Shown in pieces: positions 42,352-55,240 of a stretch of DNA of 64,000 bases. The first letter of the stretch is position 1; every line of letters starts with the position of its first letter. The position numbers were made by a program, and so were the translations under genes. The DNA is from Streptomyces sp. NBC_01198. GTDB taxonomy: Bacteria; Actinomycetota; Actinomycetes; Streptomycetales; Streptomycetaceae. Location of the stretch: the NCBI RefSeq assembly GCF_036010485.1, contig NZ_CP108568.1, forward strand, positions 3,975,001-4,039,000. Reading direction: 5' to 3'. The notes beneath the pieces are model-generated. The model was not told the DNA's origin. It made no database searches and was given only the letters and a program-made list of their open reading frames with translations.

Positions 42352-44994
42352 TTACTCCTCCGGTTCACCGGCCGCGGGCTGCCCGCCCTCGGCCGCAACG
42401 TCGTGCTCACTGTCGTGCACTGTGTCATCATCCTCGACGCCGACGATACCGGCCGCCTCAGGATCATCCTCTGCTTCGGCATTACGCGCGATACCGACCA
42501 CGGCATCCCGCTTGCCGAGGTTGATCAGCTGGACGCCCATGGTGTCACGGCCCGTCTCCCTGACCTCGTTGACCCGCGTTCTGATCACCCCGCCGCTCAG
42601 CGTGATGGCGAGGATCTCATCGGTCTCCTCGACCACCAGCGCCCCGACCAGCGAGCCCCGGTCCTCAACGATCTTGGCTGCCTTGATCCCCAGTCCGCCG
42701 CGGCCCTGCACCCGATACTCGTCCACAGCCGTGCGTTTCGCATAACCGCCGTCGGTGGCGGTGAAGACGAACGTACCGGTCCTGACGACATTCATCGAGA
42801 GCAGTTCGTCACCCTCGCGGAAACTCATGCCCTTCACACCGGACGTGGCCCGGCCCATCGGCCGCAGCGCATCGTCCGATGCGGTGAAGCGGATGCACTG
42901 CGCCTTACGGCTGACCAGCAGCAGGTCGTCGTCGGCCGAGACAAGCTCGGCGCCGATCAGCTCGTCGAAGCCGCCCTCGACCTGGGCCTCCCGCAGGTTG
43001 ATGGCGATCACGCCGCCCGACCGCGGGGAGTCGTAGTCTCTCAGCGCGGTCTTCTTCACCAGGCCGGACTTGGTGGCCAGCACCAGATACGGCGCCGCCT
43101 GGTAGTCCTTGATGGCCAGGATCTGGGCGATCCGCTCGTCGGGCTGGAAGGCCAGCAGATTGGCCACGTGCTGGCCGCGCGCGTCCCGTCCGGCGTCCGG
43201 CAGCTCGTAGGCCTTCGCACGGTAGACCCGGCCCTTGTTGGTGAAGAACAGCAGCCACTGGTGGGTGGTGGTCACGAAGAAGTGGTCGACGATGTCGTCC
43301 TGCTTGAGCTTCGTGCCGCGTACGCCCTTGCCGCCGCGCTTCTGCGAGCGGTAGTCCTCGGTCTTGGTGCGCTTGACATAGCCGCCACGGCTGATCGTGA
43401 CGACGATGTCCTCCTCGGCGATCAGGTCCTCGATGGACATGTCACCGTCGAAGGGCACCAGCTTGCTGCGCCGGTCGTCGCCGAACTTGTCGACGATGGC
43501 CTGCAGCTCCTCGCTGATGATCTGCCGCTGCTTCTCGGGCGAGGCGAGGATCGCGTTGTACTCGTTGATCTTCGCCTGCAGCTCGTCGTGCTCGGCGATG
43601 ATCTTCTGCCGCTCCAGGGCAGCCAGCCGGCGGAGCTGCATCTCCAGGATCGCGTTGGCCTGGATCTCGTCGATGTCCAGCAGGCCCATCAGGCCTTCAC
43701 GCGCCACGTCGACGGTGTCGCTGCGCCGGATCAGCGCGATGACCTCGTCGATCGCGTCCAGGGCCTTGAGCAGGCCGCGCAGGATGTGGGCGCGCTCCTC
43801 GGCCTTGCGCAGCCGGAAGCGGGTGCGCCGGACGACGACCTCGACCTGGTGGTTCACCCAGTTGCGGATGAACGCGTCCAGCGACAGGGTGCGCGGCACG
43901 CCGTCGACCAGGGCCAGCATGTTGGCGCCGAAGTTGGTCTGCAGGTCGGTGTGCTTGTAGAGGTTGTTCAGCACCACCTTGGCGACCGCGTCCCGCTTCA
44001 GCACGATCACCAGGCGCTGGCCGGTCCGCGACGAGGTCTCGTCGCGGACGTCGGCGATGCCGCCGATCTTGCCGTCCTTGACCAGGTCGGCGATCTTCTG
44101 CGCCAGGTTGTCCGGGTTGGTCTGGTACGGCAGCTCGGTGACGACCAGGCACTGCCGGTTCTGGATCTCCTCGACCGCGACGATCGCCCGCATGGTGATC
44201 GAGCCGCGGCCGGTGCGGTACGCGTCCTCGATGCCGCGGCGGCCGACGACCAGGGCGCCGGTCGGGAAGTCCGGGCCCTTGATGCGCTCCATGAGCGCGT
44301 CGAGCAACTCCTCCGGGGTGGCCGAGGGGTTGGCCAGGCACCACTGGGCGCCGTCGGCGACCTCGCGCAGATTGTGCGGCGGGATGTTGGTGGCCATGCC
44401 GACCGCGATACCCGCCGAACCGTTGATCAGCAGGTTCGGGAAGCGCGCCGGCAGAACCGTCGGCTCCTGGTTGCGGCCGTCGTAGTTGTCCTGGAGGTCG
44501 ACGGTCTCCTCGTCGATGTCCCTGACCATCTCCATGGACAGCGGCATCATCTTGCACTCGGTGTACCGCATGGCGGCGGCCGGATCGTTGCCCGGTGAAC
44601 CGAAGTTGCCGTTGGAGTCCACCAGCGGCATCCGCATCGACCACGGCTGCGCGAGCCGGACCAGCGCGTCGTAGATCGAGGAGTCGCCGTGCGGGTGGTA
44701 GGTGCCCATGACGTCGCCGACGACGCGGGCGCACTTGTAGAAGCCCTTCTCGGGCCGGTAGCCGCCGTCGTACATCGCGTACAGCACCCGGCGGTGCACC
44801 GGCTTGAGGCCGTCGCGCACGTCCGGCAGCGCGCGGGAGACGATGACGGACATCGCGTAGTCGAGATAGCTGCGCTGCATCTCGGTCTCGAGCCCGACGG
44901 GCTCGACACGCAGTCCGCCGGACTCGTTGCGCAGTTCCCGCTCGGACGCGGGGACGTCGGGCACGGGTGGGATGTTGGGGGTCTCGTCGGCCAT
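42352..44994 (-). CDS. gyrA: DNA gyrase subunit A
   Basis: 880 residues. N-terminal breakage-reunion domain with catalytic Tyr144 (AAAMRYTE), and the quinolone-resistance region [20 protein letters not shown] in which Ser105 and Asp109 match the sensitive residues Ser83 and Asp87 of E. coli. The C-terminal beta-pinwheel has GyrA-box-like QKRGGKG and a long acidic tail. Forms the A2B2 gyrase that introduces negative supercoils. Downstream of gyrB with a 43-bp gap. Confidence 0.97.
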   Translation of the reverse strand: MADETPNIPPVPDVPASERELRNESGGLRVEPVGLETEMQRSYLDYAMSVIVSRALPDVRDGLKPVHRRVLYAMYDGGYRPEKGFYKCARVVGDVMGTYHPHGDSSIYDALVRLAQPWSMRMPLVDSNGNFGSPGNDPAAAMRYTECKMMPLSMEMVRDIDEETVDLQDNYDGRNQEPTVLPARFPNLLINGSAGIAVGMATNIPPHNLREVADGAQWCLANPSATPEELLDALMERIKGPDFPTGALVVGRRGIEDAYRTGRGSITMRAIVAVEEIQNRQCLVVTELPYQTNPDNLAQKIADLVKDGKIGGIADVRDETSSRTGQRLVIVLKRDAVAKVVLNNLYKHTDLQTNFGANMLALVDGVPRTLSLDAFIRNWVNHQVEVVVRRTRFRLRKAEERAHILRGLLKALDAIDEVIALIRRSDTVDVAREGLMGLLDIDEIQANAILEMQLRRLAALERQKIIAEHDELQAKINEYNAILASPEKQRQIISEELQAIVDKFGDDRRSKLVPFDGDMSIEDLIAEEDIVVTISRGGYVKRTKTEDYRSQKRGGKGVRGTKLKQDDIVDHFFVTTTHQWLLFFTNKGRVYRAKAYELPDAGRDARGQHVANLLAFQPDERIAQILAIKDYQAAPYLVLATKSGLVKKTALRDYDSPRSGGVIAINLREAQVEGGFDELIGAELVSADDDLLLVSRKAQCIRFTASDDALRPMGRATSGVKGMSFREGDELLSMNVVRTGTFVFTATDGGYAKRTAVDEYRVQGRGGLGIKAAKIVEDRGSLVGALVVEETDEILAITLSGGVIRTRVNEVRETGRDTMGVQLINLGKRDAVVGIARNAEAEDDPEAAGIVGVEDDDTVHDSEHDVAAEGGQPAAGEPEE

Positions 44995-45037
44995 CGCTGT
45001 CAGATTGTCCTTTCACACGGCCAAAGTGGGGGCCGAC

Positions 45038-47397
<2,360 letters not shown>

Positions 47398-47946
47398 TCA
47401 GCCGTACGTGTCCCCCGGGCCCCGGCTGCCGGGCGCCCGCAGCCGGCCGTAGTTGCGGGTCGGCGCCGCCGGGGCGAGCACCTTGAGCAGCTTGACCGTG
47501 CCGTGGCCGAGGTCGGCGTTGAGCCGGGCCACCAGGGTCGGGGCCAGCAGCCGCAGCTGGGTCGCCCAGGCCGTGGAGTCGCACTGCACGGTGAGCACCC
47601 GCGCCTCCTCGTCGTAGCGGTCAGGCGAGCAGTGCTGGGCGACCTCGGGACCGACCAGCTGCGGCCAGCGGCCCATCACGCCGCCGACCGCGGCCGGCGC
47701 CTCCCAGCCGCGCTCGGTGATCAGCCGGTTGATGGCCGCGCCCAGCGGCAGCGGGTCCCTGCCGTCCGCCCTCGCGCCGCTGCGCAGCCCGCCCCGCCTG
47801 GCCTGCTTCTTCTGTACGGCCGCGGCGCCCCTGGCCCTGGCCTGCTCCTTGGCCGCCCGCAGCGCCACCCGCGCCAGATCCACGCCCGACGCCTCAGGGG
47901 GCGCGGGCTGCTGGGGTACGTCGCCGGTCCCCGCCGTCTCGCTCAC
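47398..47946 (-). CDS. dciA: DciA-like protein (DUF721)
   Basis: 182 residues with a DUF721 domain ([40 protein letters not shown]). DciA interacts with the replicative helicase DnaB and helps its loading in bacteria lacking DnaC. Basic Ala-rich N terminus. GTG at 47946 overlaps the recF stop (GTGA), the standard recF-dciA-gyrB order. Confidence 0.9.
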   Translation of the reverse strand: MSETAGTGDVPQQPAPPEASGVDLARVALRAAKEQARARGAAAVQKKQARRGGLRSGARADGRDPLPLGAAINRLITERGWEAPAAVGGVMGRWPQLVGPEVAQHCSPDRYDEEARVLTVQCDSTAWATQLRLLAPTLVARLNADLGHGTVKLLKVLAPAAPTRNYGRLRAPGSRGPGDTYG

Positions 47947-49112
47947 TGCCGAACCACCGTCCCGTTCTCCACCGCGAAGCGCGCCCCGCGCAGCACTCCC
48001 GGTACGTCGTCGTCCACCGCCGCGGTGACCAGCACCTGCTCGCCCGGCGCCACCAGCTCGGCCAGCCGCTCCCGGCGCCTGGCGTCCAGCTCGGCGAAGA
48101 CGTCGTCCAGGACGAGCACCGGCTCCTCCCCGTCGGCGCACAGCAGCTCGTAGGAGGCCAGCCGCAGTGCCAGCGCGTACGACCAGGACTCGCCGTGGCT
48201 GGCGTAGCCCTTGGCGGGCATCGGGCCGAGCCTGAGCACCAGGTCGTCCCGGTGCGGGCCGACCAGCGTCACCCCGCGCTCGATCTCCTGCCGCCGTGCC
48301 GCCGTCAGCGCTTCGAGCAGCCGCTGGAAGAGCTCCTCGCGGCCGGTGGCGCCCGCCATCGCCTCGTCGCCGATCGAGCTGCGGTAGTCCAGGCCCACCG
48401 GGCCGCCGCCCGGCGCCACCTGCTCGTACGCCTTGTCGGCCAGCGGCTGCAGCGCCGCCACCAGGTCGAGCCGGTGGGCCAGCAGCTCGGCCCCGACCGT
48501 GGCCAGGTGCTGGTCCCACACGTCCAGGGTGGACAGGTCGGCGCCCTTGCCGCCGTGCCTGCGGGCCAGCGCGGCGGTCTTCAGCAGCGTGTTGCGCTGC
48601 TTGAGCACGCGTTCGAAGTCGCTGCGCACCCCCGCGAGCCGGGGGGCCCGGGCGGTGATCAGCTCGTCGAGGAAGCGGCGGCGCTCGCCCGGGTCGCCCT
48701 TGACCAGCGCCAGGTCCTCCGGCGCGAAGAGCACGCTGCGGACGATGCCGAGCAGATCGCGCGGCCTGACCTGGGAGGAGCGGTTGATCCTGGCCCGGTT
48801 GGCCCGGCCCGGGTTGATCTCCAGCTCCAGCAGCCGGCGGCGCTCCGCGTCGGCCGGTATCGCACCGGGCAGGCCGGGCGACCCCTGCACCACCTGGGCG
48901 CGTACCACCGCACGCTCGGCGCCGACCCTGACCAGCGGGGCGTCGGAGGCGACCCGGTGGCTGCCCAGCGTGGCCAGATAGCCGACCGCCTCGACCAGGT
49001 TGGTCTTGCCCTGCCCGTTGGGGCCCACGAAAGCCGTGACGCCCGGGTCGAGTGGGACCTCGGCCCGGGCGTAGGAGCGGAAGTCGGCGAGCGACAGGTG
49101 CGCTACGTGCAT
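47943..49112 (-). CDS. recF: DNA replication and repair protein RecF
   Basis: 389 residues. Walker A in [23 protein letters not shown] signature in [20 protein letters not shown], and Walker B in [12 protein letters not shown]. RecF binds gapped DNA and helps load RecA with RecO/RecR. ATG at 49112; in the dnaN-gnd-recF-dciA-gyrB block. Confidence 0.96.
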   Translation of the reverse strand: MHVAHLSLADFRSYARAEVPLDPGVTAFVGPNGQGKTNLVEAVGYLATLGSHRVASDAPLVRVGAERAVVRAQVVQGSPGLPGAIPADAERRRLLELEINPGRANRARINRSSQVRPRDLLGIVRSVLFAPEDLALVKGDPGERRRFLDELITARAPRLAGVRSDFERVLKQRNTLLKTAALARRHGGKGADLSTLDVWDQHLATVGAELLAHRLDLVAALQPLADKAYEQVAPGGGPVGLDYRSSIGDEAMAGATGREELFQRLLEALTAARRQEIERGVTLVGPHRDDLVLRLGPMPAKGYASHGESWSYALALRLASYELLCADGEEPVLVLDDVFAELDARRRERLAELVAPGEQVLVTAAVDDDVPGVLRGARFAVENGTVVRQ

Positions 49113-49169
49113 CGCGTGCTTGGCGCGTCGCCGCGCCGACCTCCCTGCTTGCTGTGTGGTGCGGGCCGC

Positions 49170-50048
49170 CTACTCGGCGGCGGTGACGGCGTGGCCGCCG
49201 AATTCGTTGCGGAGCGCGGCGACCATCTTCATCTGCGGCGAGTCCTCCTGGCGGGAGGAGAAACGCGCGAAGAGCGAGGCGGTGATCGCCGGCAGCGGCA
49301 CCGCGTTGTCGATCGCGGCCTCCACCGTCCAGCGGCCCTCGCCCGAGTCGTCGGCGTAACCGCGCAGGTTGGTCAGGTGCTCGTCCTTGTCGAGGGCGTC
49401 CACGGCCAGGTCGAGCAGCCAGGAGCGGATGACCGTGCCGGACTTCCAGGAGCGGAAGACCTCGCGGACGTCGGTGACCGAACCCACGGCCTCCAGCAGC
49501 TCCCAGCCCTCGGCGTAGGCCTGCATCATCGCGTACTCGATGCCGTTGTGGACCATCTTCGCGAAGTGGCCGGCGCCGACCCGGCCCGCGTGCACCGCGC
49601 CGGAGTCACCCTCGGGCTTGAGCGCGTCGAAGATCGGCTGCGCCTTGGCGACGTCCTCGTCCTTGCCGCCGTACATCAGCGCGTAGCCGTTGGACAGGCC
49701 CCAGACGCCGCCGGAGACGCCGCAGTCGACGAAGCCGATGCCCTTGGCCGCCAGCTGGTCGGCGTGCTTCTCGTCGTCCGTCCAGCGGGAGTTGCCGCCG
49801 TCGACCACCACGTCGCCGGGGGAGAGCAGCTCGCCGAGCTGGTCGATGGTGGACTGGGTCGCGGCGCCGGCCGGCACCATCACCCAGACCACCCGCGGCC
49901 CGTGCAGCGAGTCCACCAGCTCCTTGAGACTGTGGGCGTCGGCGAGATCCGGGTTGCGGTCGTAGCCGATGACGGTGTGGCCCGCGCGGCGGATGCGCTC
50001 GCGCATGTTGCCGCCCATCTTGCCGAGACCGATGAGACCGAGCTCCAT
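49170..50048 (-). CDS. gnd: 6-phosphogluconate dehydrogenase (decarboxylating), short type
   Basis: 292 residues, the short (YqeC/GndA-like) class. N-terminal NAD(P) Rossmann motif GLIGLGKMGGNM, substrate-binding DCGVSGGVWGL and catalytic GAGHFAKMVHNGIEY. Converts 6-phosphogluconate to ribulose 5-phosphate and CO2. ATG at 50048 follows AAGGG; a GTG sits one codon upstream. The location between recF and dnaN is typical of Streptomyces. Confidence 0.94.
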   Translation of the reverse strand: MELGLIGLGKMGGNMRERIRRAGHTVIGYDRNPDLADAHSLKELVDSLHGPRVVWVMVPAGAATQSTIDQLGELLSPGDVVVDGGNSRWTDDEKHADQLAAKGIGFVDCGVSGGVWGLSNGYALMYGGKDEDVAKAQPIFDALKPEGDSGAVHAGRVGAGHFAKMVHNGIEYAMMQAYAEGWELLEAVGSVTDVREVFRSWKSGTVIRSWLLDLAVDALDKDEHLTNLRGYADDSGEGRWTVEAAIDNAVPLPAITASLFARFSSRQEDSPQMKMVAALRNEFGGHAVTAAE

Positions 50049-50172
50049 CACAAACCCTTCGTTCGAGGCGTCGCGGGCGCCCGGGATATCCGGTGGACGC
50101 CGGCCGCTGCCTGACCCTGAACCTGACCTGGGGATGAGCCTACGTCGGCCGCGGCCCGCGCCGCGGGTGGGC

Positions 50173-51303
50173 TCAGCCGGACAGCCGCACCGGCATGATC
50201 AGGTACTTGTACGCCTCGTCGGGTTCGGCGTCGACGGCCGCCCGTCCGCTGAGCAGGGCCGGCTTGGTGGAGGTGGTGAACGACAGCTGCGCGGCGGGGG
50301 AGTCGATCGCGCTCAGACCGTCGAGCAGGAAGGTCGGGTTGAAGGCGATCGAGATGTCGTCGCCCTCCAGCGTGGCGTCGACCCTTTCCACAGCCTGTGC
50401 GTCGTCGCTGGAGCCGGCCTCCAGGGTGAGCACACCCTGCTCGAAGCTCAGCCGCACCGGGGTGTTGCGCTCGGCGACCAGGGCGACGCGCTTGACCGCC
50501 TCGACGAAGGGCGCGGTCTCGATCACCGCGACGGAGGCGAACTCGGTCGGGAACAGCGTGCGGTATTTCGGCAGGTCGCCTTCAAGCAGCCGGGTCGTCG
50601 TACGCCGCCCCGCGCCCTCGAAGCCGATCAGGCCCTCGCCCGCGCCGGAGCCGGCCAGTGCGATGGACACGGTGTCACCGCTGGTGAGTGACTTGGCGGT
50701 GTCCTGGAGCGTCTTGGCGGGCACCAGGGCGACGGCGGAGATGTCGGCCTGCTCCGGCTTCCACAGGAACTCGCGGACCGCGAAGCGGTAGCGGTCGGTG
50801 GCGGCCAGCGTCACCGTGTCGCCCTCGATCTCGATCCGCACGCCGGTCAGCACCGGCAGGGTGTCGTCCCGGCCGGCCGCGATGGCGACCTGGCTGGCGG
50901 CGGCGGCGAAGACCTCACCGGGGACGGTGCCGGACGCGACGGGCATCGCGGGCAGCGCCGGATACTCCTCCACCGGCAGGGTGTGCAGCGTGAAGCGGGA
51001 GCTGCCGCAGACGACGGTGACGCGCACCCCGTCGGTGGAGATCTCCACCGGGCGGTTGGGCAGCGCCCGGGAGATGTCGGCGAGCAGCCGGCCGGACACC
51101 AGGACGGTGCCCTCCTCGTCCACCTCGGCCTCGACGGCGACCCGGGCCGAGACCTCGTAGTCGAAGCCGGACAGGCTCAGCTGGCCGTCCTCGGCCTTGA
51201 GCAGCAGTCCGGCGAGCACCGGCACCGGGGGGCGGGCCGGGAGGCTGCGGGCTGCCCAAGCCACTGCCTCGGCAAGTACGTCGCGCTCCACCCGGATCTT
51301 CAC
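50173..51303 (-). CDS. dnaN: DNA polymerase III beta sliding clamp
   Basis: 376 residues starting MKIRVERDVLAEAVAWAARS, with three repeated clamp domains and C-terminal LIMPVRL typical of DnaN. A homodimeric ring tethers polymerase to DNA. Borders oriC on its left. Confidence 0.97.
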   Translation of the reverse strand: MKIRVERDVLAEAVAWAARSLPARPPVPVLAGLLLKAEDGQLSLSGFDYEVSARVAVEAEVDEEGTVLVSGRLLADISRALPNRPVEISTDGVRVTVVCGSSRFTLHTLPVEEYPALPAMPVASGTVPGEVFAAAASQVAIAAGRDDTLPVLTGVRIEIEGDTVTLAATDRYRFAVREFLWKPEQADISAVALVPAKTLQDTAKSLTSGDTVSIALAGSGAGEGLIGFEGAGRRTTTRLLEGDLPKYRTLFPTEFASVAVIETAPFVEAVKRVALVAERNTPVRLSFEQGVLTLEAGSSDDAQAVERVDATLEGDDISIAFNPTFLLDGLSAIDSPAAQLSFTTSTKPALLSGRAAVDAEPDEAYKYLIMPVRLSG

Positions 51304-52036
51304 CGGAACCGCCTCCTGCTTGTTGCCAGCTGTCGGGGAACAGTCTGACGCACAGGACTGTCACTCGGAGCGGCTTGGCGTCAAGCGGCGACACGAGGTG
51401 CCGGGCGGCGAGGGCCGAGTTGTGCACAGCAGCCACTTCGAAGCAGTTTCCCCGTTCTCTACGTGTAGTCGTAGTAGTAGGGGTTGTGGATACCGTGGAT
51501 AACCGGTTCCTGCGCAGGTCAGCCGGTGTTTTTTATCCCCAGAGCCTGTGGACGGCACCGGTGGACAACCAGGGGGTGCTGTGGACGGCCGAAAGTTGTG
51601 CACACCCCGTACACAGGCGACCCCGGGTTGTCCCCAGCTCCGTCCCCAGAAATACCCCGGTTCTCCCCAGGCCAATCCACCACGTTGGTGTGACGGCTTT
51701 CACTCTCCCGTGGGACAGAGCGCATTTCGTTGCCGAACAGTGGACAAAGATGTGGAGAAGTGGCCCCGAGCTGTGCACAACCGGCCTCAACCTGTGGGCG
51801 AGCGGTGGACAACCGGTCGGGGGGCCTTGTGGACAGCCGGTCCGTCCACAGTCTGTGGACACCGGTTACCCACATATCCCCACCCCACTGAGCAGCCCGT
51901 ACGCCGTCGCGGGCAGCCCGCCTGTGGAGAGTATCTGGACAACTCCGGTGTCCCCAGGGTGTGGACAGACAAATCGCCGCGATCCTGTGGACAACAGGAC
52001 CGCGGCGACGGGTAATCGAACAGAAGGCGGCGCGCG
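51304..52036. other. oriC: chromosomal origin of replication oriC
   Basis: 733-bp gene-free gap between dnaN and dnaA, where Streptomyces oriC lies. Many 9-mers match or nearly match the DnaA box TTGTCCACA on both strands. Examples: TGTGGATAC 51485-51493, CGTGGATAA 51494-51502, TGTGGACAA 51986-51994. Others are degenerate GGTGGACAA, AGTGGACAA, TTGTCCCCA and TTACCCACA repeats between about 51540 and 51960. Around 18-20 box-like motifs are seen by eye. This matches the long, many-box actinobacterial origin. Confidence 0.95.
51466..51502. other. DnaA-trio-like unwinding element in oriC
   Basis: Read on the minus strand: two abutting DnaA boxes (TTATCCACG, GTATCCACA), a C-rich spacer, then CTA CTA CTA CGA CTA. 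This is the layout of the bacterial basal unwinding system, in which DnaA loads from boxes onto trinucleotide DnaA-trios of one strand. Confidence 0.7.
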
Positions 52037-53977
52037 TCAGCTCTTGATGCGGTTGGTCAGCTCGGTCACCTGGTTGTAGATGGACCGCCGCTCGGCCATC
52101 AGCGAGCGGATCTTCCGGTCCGCGTGCATCACCGTGGTGTGGTCGCGGCCGCCGAAGAGGGCGCCGATCTTGGGCAGCGACAGGTCGGTCAGCTCCCGGC
52201 ACAGATACATGGCGATCTGCCGCGCGGTGACCAGCACCCGGCTGCGGGAGGAACCGGACAGGTCGTCCACCGCGAGCCCGAAGTAGGCCGCGGTCTCCGC
52301 CATGATCGCCGTCCCGCTGATCTCCGGCACCGAGTCCTCGCCGCCCGGGATCAGGTCCTTGAGCACGATCTCGGTGAGCTGCAGGTCCACCGGCTGCCGG
52401 TTCAGGCTCGCGAAGGCGGTGACCCGGATCAGCGCGCCCTCCAGCTCCCGGATGTTGCGGGAGATCCGCGACGCGATGAACTCCAGGACCTCGGGCGGCG
52501 CGTTCAGCTGCTCCTGGACCGCCTTCTTGCGCAGGATCGCGATCCGGGTCTCCAGCTCGGGCGGCTGGACGTCGGTGATCAGGCCCCACTCGAAGCGGTT
52601 GCGCAGCCGGTCCTCCAGGGTGACCAGCTGCTTGGGCGGCCGGTCGGAGGACAGCACGATCTGCTTGTTGGCGTTGTGCAGCGTGTTGAAGGTGTGGAAG
52701 AACTCCTCCTGCGTCGACTCCTTGCTCGCCAGGAACTGGATGTCGTCGACCAGCAGGATGTCCATGTCCCGGTAGCGCTTGCGGAAGGCGTCGGCCTTGC
52801 CGTCCCTGATGGAGTTGATGAACTCGTTGGTGAACTCCTCCGAGCTGACGTACCTGACCCGGGTGCCGGGGTAGAGGCTGCGCGCGTAGTGCCCGATCGC
52901 GTGCAGCAGGTGCGTCTTGCCCAGACCGGACTCGCCGTAGATGAACAGCGGGTTGTACGCCTTCGCCGGCGCCTCGGCCACCGCGACCGCGGCGGCGTGC
53001 GCGAAGCGGTTGGACGCGCCGATCACGAAGGTGTCGAAGAGGTACTTCGGGTTCAGCCGGGCAGTGGGCTCCACCGCCCCGCCGCTGCCGCCCGTACCGC
53101 CGCCCCCCGCGCCGCCGGGCGGCATCGAGGATCGGTCGGGCCGCGCGGCGGGCGGCGGCGCCCCCTGCGGGGGATAGCCGCCGGAGCCGGGTCCGTAGGG
53201 GCGGTCGGCAGGGTGCGCCTGGTGCGGGACGGCCGGGTAGCCGCCGTCGAGGCGGTCGGGGCGGTAGCGGTCCCGGTCGCGGTCCCCGCGGCCGTCCCGG
53301 TGATCGAGGTCGTCGCGGTGGCCGCGGGGATCCCTCGGGTCGCGGTGGTCGCGCCCGTCGAGCCGCGGGTCCCGCTGGTCCCTCGGGTCGCGGTCACCGC
53401 GGTCACCGCGGTCGTCGCGCGGGTCGCGGCTGTCTCGATTGTCGCGATTATCACGTCCGTCCCGAGTGTCGGGATACGGATCGGGCCTGCGGTCCTGGAA
53501 ACCCCCGCCGGCCGGCGCCCCCCAGTTCCCGAGCCCGGGCTGCTGCCACTCCTCGCCCGGCGCACGCGGCGACCAGTCGTCCGTACCGCCATCCGGCTGA
53601 TCCTGGTAGGCCCGGCGCATCCGCGGCGCCTCGTCGTAGGGATCAGGGCCGCCCTGCGGCTGCTCGGGCAGGACGGGCGGCGGCGGGGCGCTCGGATCCT
53701 GCTCGCCGCCGGACGCGACGGCGATGGCGATCCCCACCGGGTGACCGAACTCGTGGCTGAGCACATCGGTGATCAACTGCTTGAGCTGCTGCCCTTCGAG
53801 GATCTTCTTGGCGTACTCGTTCGGCGCCGACAGCACGGCGGTGCCGGCCACCAGGGCCAGCGGCTGGATGCGCCGGAGCCACTCGGCGTGGGTGGGTTTC
53901 AGGTCCTCGCTGTCCACCAGCAGCTTCCGGAGCACTTGTGGCCACACTGCGGCAAGATCGGCGGATACGTCAGCCAC
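52037..53977 (-). CDS. dnaA: chromosomal replication initiator DnaA
   Basis: 646 residues. Domain I at about 1-90; an unusually long domain II (about 91-305) containing an Arg-Asp-rich low-complexity tract at 171-245; AAA+ domain III with Walker [10 protein letters not shown] near 345 and Walker [11 protein letters not shown]; domain IV with the DnaA-box recognition helix [15 protein letters not shown]. Oligomerises on oriC to melt it. Long domain II is a Streptomyces trait. GTG start at 53977. Confidence 0.97.
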   Translation of the reverse strand: MADVSADLAAVWPQVLRKLLVDSEDLKPTHAEWLRRIQPLALVAGTAVLSAPNEYAKKILEGQQLKQLITDVLSHEFGHPVGIAIAVASGGEQDPSAPPPPVLPEQPQGGPDPYDEAPRMRRAYQDQPDGGTDDWSPRAPGEEWQQPGLGNWGAPAGGGFQDRRPDPYPDTRDGRDNRDNRDSRDPRDDRGDRGDRDPRDQRDPRLDGRDHRDPRDPRGHRDDLDHRDGRGDRDRDRYRPDRLDGGYPAVPHQAHPADRPYGPGSGGYPPQGAPPPAARPDRSSMPPGGAGGGGTGGSGGAVEPTARLNPKYLFDTFVIGASNRFAHAAAVAVAEAPAKAYNPLFIYGESGLGKTHLLHAIGHYARSLYPGTRVRYVSSEEFTNEFINSIRDGKADAFRKRYRDMDILLVDDIQFLASKESTQEEFFHTFNTLHNANKQIVLSSDRPPKQLVTLEDRLRNRFEWGLITDVQPPELETRIAILRKKAVQEQLNAPPEVLEFIASRISRNIRELEGALIRVTAFASLNRQPVDLQLTEIVLKDLIPGGEDSVPEISGTAIMAETAAYFGLAVDDLSGSSRSRVLVTARQIAMYLCRELTDLSLPKIGALFGGRDHTTVMHADRKIRSLMAERRSIYNQVTELTNRIKS

Positions 53978-54368
53978 AGGGCACGCTCTCTCGGGTTGCT
54001 TAGTTGCGTAGGTGGGGGCAGCGAACTCCCGCAGGCGTGTGGACCTCGGCAGGGGCGGGAAGAGTACGGAGTTCAGCCACGGTAATCAGCGCGGCGTGCG
54101 CGGTTCAAGTCGTTGTCCACAGGCTGTGTACAAATGGCGGGGCCGCGCCGCCGGGTTTGACCGGATGGCCTAGCCGCACGTACCGTATCGAGGTCGAGTT
54201 GTCGATGGCTGCTGCCGCCTGCCTACCGATGGGCGAGGATCTTCCGGAGCGTTAACGCTGCCGGGCGATCGTCAAGCGGTGCACCCGTTTGGTCCGCGAG
54301 CTTTTCGTGGGCGCACGGTGACAGCCAGGCGACGCCCCGCCGGACCCGATCTCTCCTGGAGCCCCCGA
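53978..54368. promoter_or_regulatory. dnaA-rpmH divergent promoter region
   Basis: 391 bp without a gene, driving dnaA leftward and rpmH-rnpA rightward. It contains one perfect DnaA box, TTGTCCACA at 54113-54121, 136 bp upstream of the dnaA start, in keeping with dnaA autoregulation. Confidence 0.7.
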
Positions 54369-54506
54369 GTGAGCAAGCGCACCTTCCAGCCGAACAACCG
54401 CCGCCGCGCCAAGACCCACGGCTTCCGCCTGCGGATGCGCACCCGTGCGGGCCGCGCGATCCTCGCGACCCGCCGTGGCAAGGGCCGCGCGCGTCTGTCC
54501 GCCTGA
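54369..54506 (+). CDS. rpmH: 50S ribosomal protein L34
   Basis: 45 residues, [20 protein letters not shown] followed by [20 protein letters not shown], the L34 sequence. GTG start. First gene of rpmH-rnpA-yidD-yidC-jag-rsmG. Confidence 0.97.
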   Translation: MSKRTFQPNNRRRAKTHGFRLRMRTRAGRAILATRRGKGRARLSA

Positions 54507-54525
54507 TTGCCTCAGGCCTGATGTC

Positions 54526-54924
54526 GTGCTGCCCACCGAGAATCGGCTGAGGCGGCGCCAGGACTTCGCGACGGCGGTTCGCCGTGGACGCCGGGCGGGC
54601 CGCCCGCTGCTGGTCGTCCATCTGCGCCGAGACGCCACCTACCCGCATCTGCCGGGGGAGAGCACTCCCCCGGCACGTGCGGGTTTCGTCGTGAGCAAAG
54701 CGGTCGGCGGGGCGGTACTGCGGAATCAGGTAAAGCGCAAATTGCGTCATCTCGTCCGGGCGCGTCTGTCTCTGCTGCCCCCCGGTAGCCTGGTAGTGGT
54801 ACGCGCGCTTCCCGACGCGGGAGGCGCTGACCAAGCACAGCTGGCCCTCGACCTGGACGCCGCACTGGAGCGGCTGCTGGGCCGTGACACCCATGGCGAC
54901 GCCGAGGGGAGGGTGGCTCAATGA
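54526..54924 (+). CDS. rnpA: ribonuclease P protein component
   Basis: 132 residues. Basic RNA-binding N terminus ([20 protein letters not shown]) and the RNR motif region [19 protein letters not shown]. Protein subunit of RNase P that trims tRNA 5' ends. The GTG at 54526 matches the family start; the longer frame reads through rpmH. Overlaps yidD as ATGA. Confidence 0.95.
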   Translation: MLPTENRLRRRQDFATAVRRGRRAGRPLLVVHLRRDATYPHLPGESTPPARAGFVVSKAVGGAVLRNQVKRKLRHLVRARLSLLPPGSLVVVRALPDAGGADQAQLALDLDAALERLLGRDTHGDAEGRVAQ

Positions 54925-55238
54925 AATACCCGCTGCTGGCACTGATCAAGCTGTACCAGTGGACGATCAGTCCATTGCTCGGCCCGGTCTGCCGGTACTA
55001 CCCGTCGTGCTCCCACTACGGGTACACCGCGATCGACCGGCATGGCGCGGTCAAGGGCACCGCCCTTACCGCGTGGCGCATCCTCCGGTGCAACCCCTGG
55101 TCGCCCGGCGGAGTGGACCACGTCCCGCCGCGTAAGCGGCCGCCATGGCACGAACTGCTGCGCCGCACACTGCGGGGCGGCTCCGACGGGCCCGTCACGC
55201 CCGAGCCCACCGGACCCTCTCACGCCCAAGGAGCCTGA
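54921..55238 (+). CDS. yidD: membrane protein insertion efficiency factor YidD
   Basis: 105 residues with the family core [31 protein letters not shown] and [14 protein letters not shown]. Small amphipathic membrane-associated protein that helps YidC-dependent insertion. The C-terminal 35 residues are a variable Pro-rich tail. Starts inside the rnpA stop. Confidence 0.94.
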   Translation: MKYPLLALIKLYQWTISPLLGPVCRYYPSCSHYGYTAIDRHGAVKGTALTAWRILRCNPWSPGGVDHVPPRKRPPWHELLRRTLRGGSDGPVTPEPTGPSHAQGA

Positions 55239-55240
55239 CC

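Noticed and set aside
53243..53466. Short GC-rich repeats considered as a CRISPR-like or mobile repeat
   Set aside because: They are in-frame codon repeats of dnaA domain II with no spacers of constant length.
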